From Pseudomonadota bacterium (lineage in GTDB: Bacteria; Pseudomonadota; Gammaproteobacteria; Steroidobacterales; Steroidobacteraceae): a stretch of 5,373 nucleotides of DNA. Under the pieces are notes generated by a model. That model did not search any database, was not told the DNA's origin, and saw nothing but the letters and a program-made list of their open reading frames with translations. Both the position numbers and the translations under genes were made by a program. Location of the stretch: contig JAJZFQ010000091.1 of the NCBI GenBank assembly GCA_021805275.1, positions 1 through 5,373 on the forward strand. The letters are read 5' to 3'. Positions 1 to 5,373 of the stretch are shown piece after piece (position 1 is the stretch's first letter; each line of letters starts with the position of its first letter).

Positions 1-111
1 ATCGGGTCCGCCGATCTGCCGTCGCCGCCGATCGGCAACGGCAACACGATGCCCGGTACCTACGACTGGGGCGGCCGCTTCGTGTTCGGTGAGATCAGCG
101 TCCAGTTCTGA
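1..111 (+). CDS. C-terminal end of a TonB-dependent outer-membrane receptor (5' truncated by window)
   Basis: Frame 1 is open from the window edge to a TGA at 109-111 and gives 36 residues. The tail contains a Gly/Asn/Pro-rich turn, then PGTYDWGGRF, then a last alternating strand ending VFGEISVQF. A final amphipathic strand with a C-terminal Phe is the signal recognised by the BAM complex during outer-membrane beta-barrel assembly. The pattern P-x-x-Y-D-x-x-G-R-x-x-F before that strand is typical of the large TonB-dependent receptors of Xanthomonadales, Caulobacterales and sphingomonads, which import siderophores, glycans or other bulky ligands with energy from TonB-ExbBD. The plug and most of the barrel are outside the window, so the ligand cannot be inferred. 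The gene is convergent with the four-gene run to its right. Another beta-barrel protein class remains possible. Confidence 0.68.
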   Translation: MGSADLPSPPIGNGNTMPGTYDWGGRFVFGEISVQF

Positions 112-138
112 GGCGCAGCTTCCATTCAGGAGTACTCC

Positions 139-168
139 AGCGGCGGGCTTCGGCCCGCCGCTTTTTTT
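139..168 (+). terminator. Rho-independent terminator after the TonB-dependent receptor
   Basis: A perfect 10-bp stem (139-148 paired with 153-162, almost all G:C) is closed by a UUCG tetraloop on a C:G pair, one of the most stable RNA hairpins. It is followed directly by seven T (162-168). It lies 27 bases after the receptor stop codon. On the minus strand no T-run follows the hairpin, so it should stop only rightward transcription and not the operon coming from the right. Confidence 0.93.
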
Positions 169-254
169 GGGGCCATCGGGGCTGGCGCTACCTTGACGAA
201 GAGCGCGGTGCCAGCGGCTGGTCTTCTCCCGTCCCGCTCTGCGGCCGGACGCCT

Positions 255-1301
255 TCAGTGCGCGAGGGCTAGGTCGATGAGACGATGGCGCCCCGCTGTG
301 CGCGCAAGCCAGTCCATTCCCCGGCGGATCTCGCGTCTGTGTTCGCGATCCGCCGCCTCGAGTACGGTGCGCCGCAGCGCTGCGTCGTAGGCGTGTTGTG
401 GCGCCTTGGCGTACCGACTCATCCAGGGCCCCGCGAGCAGCGCATCCACATCTTGTGCAGTCGGTGTGGCGCCGAGCACTCGCAAGGCGTCCACCAAGCT
501 GGCGGCGGGCGTTGATAGAAATGCGTCGAAATCGAGCCATTGCACACGGGCTTCGCGCTGCGCGGCGGCTTGACCCAGGGCCGTCATCTCGCAGAGCCAG
601 CTCATGGCGATCCATTCGCCCTCCGAGCTCGGTAGGCTCGGGAAGGACGCCCGGTCGACCCGGGCCTGCAGGCGCGCCAGGCGTGCGGGCGCAAGCATTT
701 GGGATTCTACCCGGGAATTTGGGCCTCCCAGGATGCAGCGTAGGTACGAGAGCGCAGACGTGAAGACGAGCAGCGCTGCAGCCTGACCGTCTGTGTCCAG
801 GATCGAGCCAGCGATTTCGCTGACGAAACTCGTGACCTTGATGAGAGCCCGCTGCTGAGTAGACCACGTGCGTGCCAACAGCGTCAGGGCCACCGTCAGG
901 CTGGGCGCGTAGGCGGTCAGCGCCTGTTCTGCGGCCATGACACGCAGCAACGCGGGTTCGCGCACCGAGTGAAAACCGCGGTGCTCCCCGAGAATTCGGG
1001 AAATCAGAGTCGAGCCGACGTGGCCGATGTGAAAAATGTAATGCGCCCGCGTCTTGAGCATGGCGGCGGCGGTGGCCGCGGTTTCGATCGAGCAGGCGCC
1101 GACGTCGGGGTTCGTCGAGAGAATCCGCTGGTCGAGGAAACTGGCTCGCCGATACGCCATTTCGTCGAGCCGTACGAGCCCGAGCGTATCCGCTGTCGGC
1201 GCTTCGAGCGGAAACCACGCCGGCGAGGCGGCGAGATCGACTGCAGTGACGTCTACCACTGCTCGGCGCTCGCCGGCGGTGCCGCGCTCGCCCGACTCCA
1301 C
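255..1301 (-). CDS. Divergent sulfotransferase-fold protein, 348 aa
   Basis: The protein carries a P-loop-like 5'-phosphosulfate-binding motif, FHIGHVGSTLISRIL (residues 90-104), followed by EP (115-116) in the place where sulfotransferases have their substrate-side acidic residue. A later IKVTSF segment (154-159) supplies a Lys. Further elements are GGPNSR (192-197), WLDFDAFL (255-262) and SRYAKAPQHAYD (295-306). I recognise these as hallmarks of a bacterial sulfotransferase-like family usually annotated as hypothetical. The canonical R-D-P of the 3'-phosphate-binding site is not visible, so PAPS use is not assured. No signal peptide or membrane segment is seen, so it is probably cytosolic. 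The GTG start at 1301-1299 sits one base after the upstream TGA, which suggests translational coupling; a GTG at 1259-1257 (residue 15) is an alternative because homology seems to begin near residue 20. It is last in the operon. Confidence 0.72.
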   Translation of the reverse strand: MESGERGTAGERRAVVDVTAVDLAASPAWFPLEAPTADTLGLVRLDEMAYRRASFLDQRILSTNPDVGACSIETAATAAAMLKTRAHYIFHIGHVGSTLISRILGEHRGFHSVREPALLRVMAAEQALTAYAPSLTVALTLLARTWSTQQRALIKVTSFVSEIAGSILDTDGQAAALLVFTSALSYLRCILGGPNSRVESQMLAPARLARLQARVDRASFPSLPSSEGEWIAMSWLCEMTALGQAAAQREARVQWLDFDAFLSTPAASLVDALRVLGATPTAQDVDALLAGPWMSRYAKAPQHAYDAALRRTVLEAADREHRREIRRGMDWLARTAGRHRLIDLALAH

Positions 1302-1302
1302 C

Positions 1303-1965
1303 TCAACGCACCCACATGCGCAGCAGATTCGCGATCACGCTCTCCAGGCTCATGCGGTTGTGCCACTGCATGTTCAGCCCCTCGAGCGCTCGCACCTCAT
1401 TTAACGTATAGACCAGCTCGCGTTGGGCCGCGTCGGGTAGCTGGCTTTCGATGAAGGTGATCATCACCAGGCGCTCCCCTGAGGCGACTGGGGTGACTTC
1501 GTGCAGTGAGGTCGAGGGATAGAACACGGCGCTGCCGACGCTGCCTTTTAGGCGCACGGTCTCGGTGCCGAGATGGACGGCGAGTTCGCCGCCTTCGTAG
1601 CTCGCCGGATCACTGAGAAAAACCGTACAGGAGACATCCGAGCGCAGCGGCTGCACCGCGACGTCCAGGAAAGCCGCATCCACGTGTGCGCCGTACGTCA
1701 TGCCGGGTCCGTAGCGCAGGAACTGCGGTACCGCGATGCGATTCGGCCAGAGGAAGTCGCGCGCCGCCTCGCTGCGCTGAATCGCTGCTAGGACGATTTG
1801 TGAGGCACGCTGCCCGAGCGGGTCGCGCGGGTCCTGCATCATGTTGTTCTTAGTCGAGTTATGGGGATTGGAGGCGCGGCCATCGATGAAACGAGTCCGC
1901 CGGGCCAGTTCCGTGACGGACTGAACTTCTGCCTCTGTCAGCAGGTTGTCGATCTGCAGAAACAT
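1303..1965 (-). CDS. PKHD-type Fe(II)/2-oxoglutarate-dependent hydroxylase, PiuC/YbiX family, 220 aa
   Basis: This is a jelly-roll dioxygenase that should couple 2-oxoglutarate decarboxylation to hydroxylation of an unknown substrate in the cytosol. The iron triad is H94-x-D96 (in YGAHVDAAF) and H155 (in STSLHEVTPV). R165 (SGERLVM) is placed to bind the 2-oxoglutarate carboxylate. Family signatures follow in order: FIDGRAS (26-32), STKNN (37-41), RSDVSCTVFLSDP (108-120), YEGGEL (123-128), YPSTSLH (149-155), FIESQL (171-176) and a C-terminal NLLRMWVR. The length matches the roughly 225-residue family and no catalytic residue is missing. The ATG at 1965-1963 is preceded by a purine-rich GGGG about 4-7 bases upstream, a fair ribosome binding site. 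PiuC relatives are often linked to TonB-dependent siderophore receptors and iron regulation; here a receptor end lies about 1.2 kb away but on the opposite strand. The symbol is left blank because orthology to piuC itself cannot be shown. Confidence 0.9.
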   Translation of the reverse strand: MFLQIDNLLTEAEVQSVTELARRTRFIDGRASNPHNSTKNNMMQDPRDPLGQRASQIVLAAIQRSEAARDFLWPNRIAVPQFLRYGPGMTYGAHVDAAFLDVAVQPLRSDVSCTVFLSDPASYEGGELAVHLGTETVRLKGSVGSAVFYPSTSLHEVTPVASGERLVMITFIESQLPDAAQRELVYTLNEVRALEGLNMQWHNRMSLESVIANLLRMWVR

Positions 1966-2042
1966 CTTGCCCCGTCAATGGTCCAGAACAGCGAGCAGTA
2001 TAGTCCGGTCGAGCCCTCGGGGAATGACCGATGGCCGGTCGC

Positions 2043-3206
2043 CTAGCTGCCGCACCGCGCCCCCCGGACGCGCACCGATCCGTGGCATCGCGGTGGCGGC
2101 ATGGTGGCCGATTCATAATAGTTGTACGTGGTATCAATACCAATCTCGCCGTAGCGGAAATCGATGACGAAGGCCTTGACGGTGCCGAGAACATCCATCC
2201 CCAGAATAATGGTCGGACGGCGCGTGAGTCCCCAGGCTCGGAAGATGTTGAAGTTGCCGAACACCAAGCCGACGCCGCTGATCTGGATCGCCCCGAGATT
2301 GATCGACGGGGCGATCTGCAGCTTGCCGACTCCGACCTGCCGGGTCGCGCCATACACGTCGGCGGTGAGGTATTTGCTCTTGCCCTGTTCTTCGGCAAAG
2401 AGCTGCCTGTAGAGCGCGAGATTGCCGAGCGTACGCTGCGAGCCGGTATCGATGATCGCGCGCACGCGCACGTCGCCGACCCTGCCGGGCACGCTGAGCA
2501 GGCCACCGTTCAGCCGTGTCGCCCACATCCTGGTGAATCCCCATGGAAGCGCCTCTGTACGCGACCGAGTGATGATTACCTGGTTATGTTGAAAACTTAC
2601 GAGCAGCCGGTCCGTGCGCAGTCCCGCGGCACCGAGGATGCCCTCGGCGCCAGCCATGACGGATGCCCAGATGACTGGGAAGCGGCTGTTGGAGATCGTG
2701 AGTTCGCCCGCCTGTAGCTTCGTGATGAATACGGAGGTCTCCTCTGCGGTTCCGGTCACGCCCGTCACGGTGATCAATTGCCGCGTAGAGGGTTTTAGTC
2801 CGAGAGTCGCCGCGAGCCGCGGTGAAATCGTGGAGTGATTGGCGCCGGTGTCGACGATGAACCGGAACGGACCCTTGCCATCGATATTGACGGCGGCGAC
2901 CACGCGCCCGATGTGATCGAGCGTTGTGGGACTCGCGAACAGTAGGTCGTCTTGAGATAGCGATTGGAACGGGCCGGTAGAAGGCCGCCGGGTGCCGTGA
3001 GCCATGGCAGGCATCGGCGAGGGTGGAGCGGTCGCCTGCAGCGGCGCAAGCGCCGTAGTGTGGTGCGCGAGGAGCGGAATTTGAGCCCTGGTGACGGGCG
3101 CCGCCTTGACAATTCTCGTCGGTGGCACCGTCGCGGCGTGGGCCATTCCCGCGAGGAGCACACACTGCAAACACATACTGCGCAGCGCGGCACGCATGCT
3201 TGGCAT
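2043..3206 (-). CDS. Exported two-lobe retropepsin-like aspartic protease, about 387 aa
   Basis: Two catalytic triads are visible: FIVDTGANHST (DTG at residues 119-121) and AIIDTGSQRT (DTG at 253-255). Each is followed by the hydrophobic-hydrophobic-Gly motif that packs behind the active site (ILG at 190-192 and 334-336) and a short beta-hairpin (LLVSFQHNQVII; AFVIDFRYGEIGI). The chain is therefore an internal duplication of the bacterial Asp-protease/retropepsin fold and could form a complete pepsin-like active site alone. The N-terminus is a Sec signal peptide: basic n-region, hydrophobic CLQCVLLAGMA, and likely cleavage after AHA (residue 24). A Pro/Ala-rich linker of about 70 residues follows. 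No lipobox is seen, so a soluble periplasmic or secreted enzyme is expected. Numbering uses the ATG at 3206-3204; ATGs at 3227 and 3197 and a TTG at 3233 are in frame, and none has a clear ribosome binding site. The Cys/Arg-rich C-terminal tail (after about residue 360) is unassigned. Confidence 0.85.
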   Translation of the reverse strand: MPSMRAALRSMCLQCVLLAGMAHAATVPPTRIVKAAPVTRAQIPLLAHHTTALAPLQATAPPSPMPAMAHGTRRPSTGPFQSLSQDDLLFASPTTLDHIGRVVAAVNIDGKGPFRFIVDTGANHSTISPRLAATLGLKPSTRQLITVTGVTGTAEETSVFITKLQAGELTISNSRFPVIWASVMAGAEGILGAAGLRTDRLLVSFQHNQVIITRSRTEALPWGFTRMWATRLNGGLLSVPGRVGDVRVRAIIDTGSQRTLGNLALYRQLFAEEQGKSKYLTADVYGATRQVGVGKLQIAPSINLGAIQISGVGLVFGNFNIFRAWGLTRRPTIILGMDVLGTVKAFVIDFRYGEIGIDTTYNYYESATMPPPRCHGSVRVRGARCGS

Positions 3207-3270
3207 CTGAGCACAAACTCGCCCCATCTGCAAACTAGCCGGCTCTTACCCGGTCGCCCCGAGGGCGCCG

Positions 3271-4767
3271 TCAGAGTTCCGGCGACCGGTGTGCCGCGTA
3301 TTCCTGCAGGTAGGTCCGAAGTTCGCCCAACTGCTCAAGATAATGGCGCGACCGGCCCGATGAGCTTTGGTACAGGCTTTGGCGGACCTGCCACGCGCTG
3401 GCGGTTTTCACAGCCCGTCCGGTCGGCGGTGGCTCAAGGCAGTGCTCGTCCCATTCCAGCCCGAGAAACCCGAGGAGCCGATGCATGAGCGCCTGCGGCT
3501 CGCGGACCAGCGTGTCGTAATGTACGTCGAGGATGTCCCCGGGGAATCGCTTCTTCCAGTGCCCCATGAGACGCATGCACTGACTGTAGTAGTGGCCGAT
3601 GTCCAACAGATTGAGCGCATAGCTCATGCTCTGGTCGAGGTGCAGGAAGAATATGGACAGGCAGTTGTCGAGGGGATCGCGTGTGGTGTGCACGATCTTC
3701 GTAGTCGGGAACAGACGTTTGATCAGACCGATGTAGAGAAAATTGTCCGGCCGCTTGTCCGTGACCTGTGCTGTGCCTGGAAACACCGCAGCGAGATGCT
3801 CGCGGTATTGCGCTGCGAGAGCGGCCAGCTGCTGGGGCGGCGCGACTGCGGCCCCGTTCGGGTAAGGGGCCAGCGTCTCTCGGGCGATCCGGGGTAACCA
3901 GTCGAGCTCTCCGGCGGCGCCGATCAATGGGTGGCGCGCGAGCAGTTGTTCGATGAGTGTGGATCCGGAACGGAACATGCCGCAGATGAAAACCGGCGCC
4001 GGCGGCGCGGGCGGTGTGCCCTGCACGCTGTCAGCAGGCGCGGGAAAGGCCGCGATGATGCGATCGATAAAACGCTCGTGCGCCGCGCGGTCATAGGGTA
4101 TGAACCGAGCGCCAGCGCTCACCCGGCTGAGGTGGTTCGCTTCGGTGTAGGCGGCGAACGCCGCGCCGTAGTCACCGCGTCCATCGAGGGCGCGCCCCAG
4201 TGCGAATCCTACGCCGGCGCGCCCCGCAATGTCGCCGCGAGCATCGTTCAGGCACGCGCGCAGAGTTTGGAGTAGCGTATCGCTCGTCTCGGCCGCAGGT
4301 TGCGTCTGGGCATACCGCGCAAGCGCCTGCAAATTGCTCGGCTCGAGCGCGAGGATCCGCTCGTAGGTGCGCTCGGCGGCCTCGCGCTGGCCGAGATCCT
4401 CGCGCAGTGTCGCGAGGTTGAACAGCGCCGCGGTATAGGCCGGGTTCCGTTTCAGCGCCGTCTCGAACTCCCGCTCCGCCTCCGCGTAGCGGTGTAGGTC
4501 ATCTGAGAATATGACTCCGCGGTTGAGATGAATTTCCTCCGGCGATTCGACGCCCGCATCCAGTGCACGCTGATAGGAGCCGAGTGCAGCCTCATACTCG
4601 CGTGCCTGGCGTTGCAGGCGCGCGAGGTTGTACCAGCTGTTCGGCGAGTCGGGGCGGCGAGCGAGCAACTTCTGATAGGCGCCGATTGCTTCCGTGACCA
4701 ATCCGGCGCGGCGATACCGCTGGGCTGCGCGCAGGAGCGAGTCGTCATTGTCGTCCGAACCTGCCAT
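3271..4767 (-). CDS. TPR-repeat protein fused to a PAPS-dependent sulfotransferase, 498 aa
   Basis: The N-terminal half (about residues 8-215) consists of tetratricopeptide repeats with W/Y-x-x-L-x-x and A-x-x-x-Y/F-x-x-A-L signatures, for example SWYNLARLQ...EYEAALGSYQRAL (44-69), HRYAEAEREFETAL (92-105) and AALFNLATLRE (113-123). The C-terminal half is a sulfotransferase domain: PVFICGMFRSGSTLIEQLL (258-276) binds the 5'-phosphosulfate of PAPS, GELDWL (286-291) supplies an acidic residue, TDKRPDNFLYIGLI (336-349) follows, and HTTRDPLDNCLS (360-371) is the 3'-phosphate site. The C-terminal TASAWQVRQSLY...GRSRHY signature is typical of bacterial TPR-sulfotransferases. No signal peptide is seen, so it is cytosolic. 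The ATG at 4767-4765 is chosen because TPR sequence begins right after it; the frame stays open to 5169, but that part is Arg/Pro-rich, unlike the family, and would cross the insertion-sequence end. The acceptor substrate is unknown; TPRs suggest a peptide or protein. Confidence 0.9.
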   Translation of the reverse strand: MAGSDDNDDSLLRAAQRYRRAGLVTEAIGAYQKLLARRPDSPNSWYNLARLQRQAREYEAALGSYQRALDAGVESPEEIHLNRGVIFSDDLHRYAEAEREFETALKRNPAYTAALFNLATLREDLGQREAAERTYERILALEPSNLQALARYAQTQPAAETSDTLLQTLRACLNDARGDIAGRAGVGFALGRALDGRGDYGAAFAAYTEANHLSRVSAGARFIPYDRAAHERFIDRIIAAFPAPADSVQGTPPAPPAPVFICGMFRSGSTLIEQLLARHPLIGAAGELDWLPRIARETLAPYPNGAAVAPPQQLAALAAQYREHLAAVFPGTAQVTDKRPDNFLYIGLIKRLFPTTKIVHTTRDPLDNCLSIFFLHLDQSMSYALNLLDIGHYYSQCMRLMGHWKKRFPGDILDVHYDTLVREPQALMHRLLGFLGLEWDEHCLEPPPTGRAVKTASAWQVRQSLYQSSSGRSRHYLEQLGELRTYLQEYAAHRSPEL

Positions 4768-5014
4768 ACCGTGCCATTCAGTGCTCGTGAGTCTCGCCCT
4801 GCATCTTACCGTCTGGTGCGCGAGAATATCAGTCGCGGTCAGAGGGGCGGCCAGATGACGCCGACCTACGCTTGGCCAGGGTGCCCCCCGTAGGCCGTGA
4901 ACCGTTCGTACTCGGCGCGCAGGCCCCTGTTTCCAAGCTGCCATGGTGCGCTGGCGCCGAGGGCCAGTCCCGTGGTCGTCCTGCTGGTCGGTAGGGATTG
5001 ATTCTGGCAGCCAA
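4768..5014. other. Gene-free upstream region of the four-gene operon
   Basis: These roughly 250 bases separate the TPR-sulfotransferase start from the insertion-sequence end. Open frames exist on both strands, but their translations are Arg/Pro/Ser-rich with no recognisable motif, so I treat them as noncoding. The operon promoter should lie here or in the insertion sequence. The best AT-rich hexamer on the minus strand, TAAGAT at 4808-4803, has no good -35 partner. No clear operator palindrome, riboswitch or RNA gene was seen. Confidence 0.5.
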
Positions 5015-5032
5015 GGACTCTGCAAAAATACC
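5015..5032. repeat. Candidate terminal inverted repeat of an ISL3-type insertion sequence
   Basis: GGACTCTGCAAAAATACC lies 22 bases beyond the transposase stop codon, reading outward. ISL3-family ends commonly begin with GG, have a CTCT-like core followed by an A-rich stretch, and lie a few tens of bases past the transposase stop, which fits. The matching repeat would be outside the window, so the boundary is inferred. If it is correct, the 8 bases at 5007-5014 would be one copy of the target duplication typical of this family. Confidence 0.33.
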
Positions 5033-5054
5033 GCTGTGTTGAAAAGCAAGTGGG

Positions 5055-5373
5055 CTACGCGGCGACGTAAGGGTTGATGCGGGAGAAGTCGAGCTTGCCT
5101 GCGATCATGAAGATGACCCTGCGGAGGGTACGGAATCGGCGGTAGCCGCGGCGGCCTGGAAGAGCCCATGGATGGCCTCCAGGAACCCGTTGGTCTGGCG
5201 CGAAGTGACCCAGGCGAGGATGCCGTCGAGATGAGCGCGGATCATTGCGGCGACTTCTTTCATCGGCTCGACCTTCGAGCGCAGCACGTTGCTGCACCCG
5301 CGGTTGAGCAGGAGGCGTGCAACGTGTGGCTGCTGGCGGGTGAGGATCTCGCGCAGGTCCTCGCGGTACTGCC
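5055..5373 (-). pseudogene. ISL3-family transposase, C-terminal part, frameshifted and cut by the window edge
   Basis: Read from the right edge, one minus frame is open from 5371 and gives QYREDLREILTRQQ, then LRSKVEPMKEVAAMIRAHLD, DGILAWVTSRQTNGFLEAI and HGLFQAA. These are hallmarks of the ISL3 DDE transposase C-terminus. At about 5148-5150 the match moves to another frame: GYRRFRTLRRVIFMIAGKLD, FSRINPYVAA and a TAG at 5057-5055. Intact relatives, as I recall them, have a basic K-R-K-A-R-like linker between FQAA and GY; here only two bases lie between the two codons. A deletion of about 13 bases would explain both the lost linker and the frameshift. The original frame ends in a different tail, AATADSVPSAGSSS, stopping near 5105. 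The element is probably decayed, although a sequencing error cannot be excluded. The catalytic N-terminal part is outside the window. Confidence 0.85.

Noticed and set aside
129..138. Perfect 10-base palindrome GGAGTACTCC directly before the terminator hairpin.
   Set aside because: A single short palindrome between a stop codon and a terminator has no evident role and can occur by chance.
181..215. Inverted repeat GCTGGC...GCCAGC downstream of the operon's last gene, as a minus-strand terminator.
   Set aside because: The stem is bulged and no T-run follows on the minus strand; termination of the operon may be Rho-dependent.
969..1454. Plus-strand 161-codon open frame.
   Set aside because: It is antisense to the sulfotransferase-like gene and hydroxylase; its composition is typical of a shadow frame and it has no motifs.
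1997..2002. Minus-strand TATACT as a -10 box for an internal promoter before the hydroxylase gene.
   Set aside because: No acceptable -35 hexamer lies 16-18 bases upstream (on the minus strand), so it may be chance.
2026..2040. Inverted repeat GACCG-ATGGC-CGGTC just after the protease stop, as a terminator.
   Set aside because: The stem is only 5 bp with no T-run in either direction; at best a weak attenuator or mRNA-end structure.
1859..2506. Minus-strand 215-codon open frame.
   Set aside because: It overlaps the aspartic protease and hydroxylase in another frame and is Arg/Ser/Ala-rich, as expected of a shadow frame in high-GC DNA.
3241..3249. GGCTCTTAC, resembling the start of an ISL3 inverted repeat, between the TPR-sulfotransferase and the protease genes.
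   Set aside because: Only the first few bases resemble the family end, no transposase or A-rich continuation follows, and the flanking genes are intact.
1966..5054. A small Tyr- or Pro-containing precursor peptide gene in the intergenic gaps.
   Set aside because: The gaps at 1966-2042 and 3207-3270 are too short, and frames in 4768-5054 show no leader/core-like sequence or convincing ribosome binding site.
4768..5169. In-frame upstream extension of the TPR-sulfotransferase by 134 codons (to a start at 5169).
   Set aside because: The translation is Arg/Pro/His-rich, resembles nothing in the TPR-sulfotransferase family, and would run across the insertion-sequence end and the antisense-free part of the transposase. 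The ATG at 4767 just before the first TPR fits better.

Overview
The window is high-GC and compactly coded, and looks like a Proteobacterium. The tail of a TonB-dependent receptor ending in an aromatic-rich beta-strand with a terminal Phe, a PiuC/YbiX-type hydroxylase and a TPR-sulfotransferase together suggest a gammaproteobacterium of the Xanthomonadales/Steroidobacterales kind or a sphingomonad/caulobacter-like alphaproteobacterium. The taxonomic call is inference only.

Layout. Positions 1-111 (+) hold the last 36 codons of an outer-membrane receptor, followed by a textbook intrinsic terminator (139-168). Facing it is a run of four minus-strand genes, read from right to left. The first is a cytosolic TPR protein fused to a PAPS sulfotransferase (3271-4767). 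The second is an exported aspartic protease with two Asp-Thr-Gly lobes (2043-3206). The third is an Fe(II)/2-oxoglutarate PKHD-type hydroxylase (1303-1965). The last is a second, divergent sulfotransferase-fold protein (255-1301), whose start lies one base after the hydroxylase stop codon. Gaps between the genes are 64, 77 and 1 bases, so they probably form one operon. Upstream of it is a gene-free stretch (4768-5014) that should hold the operon promoter. Beyond that is the end of an ISL3-type insertion sequence whose transposase has a frameshift near its C-terminus (5055-5373, continuing off the window).

How the genes may work together. Two sulfotransferase-fold proteins, one hydroxylase and one secreted protease next to a TonB-dependent receptor look like a modification/maturation set for a peptide, protein or small ligand handled at the cell surface. 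The family assignments are well supported by motifs. The joint function is a hypothesis, and no precursor peptide gene is visible in the window.
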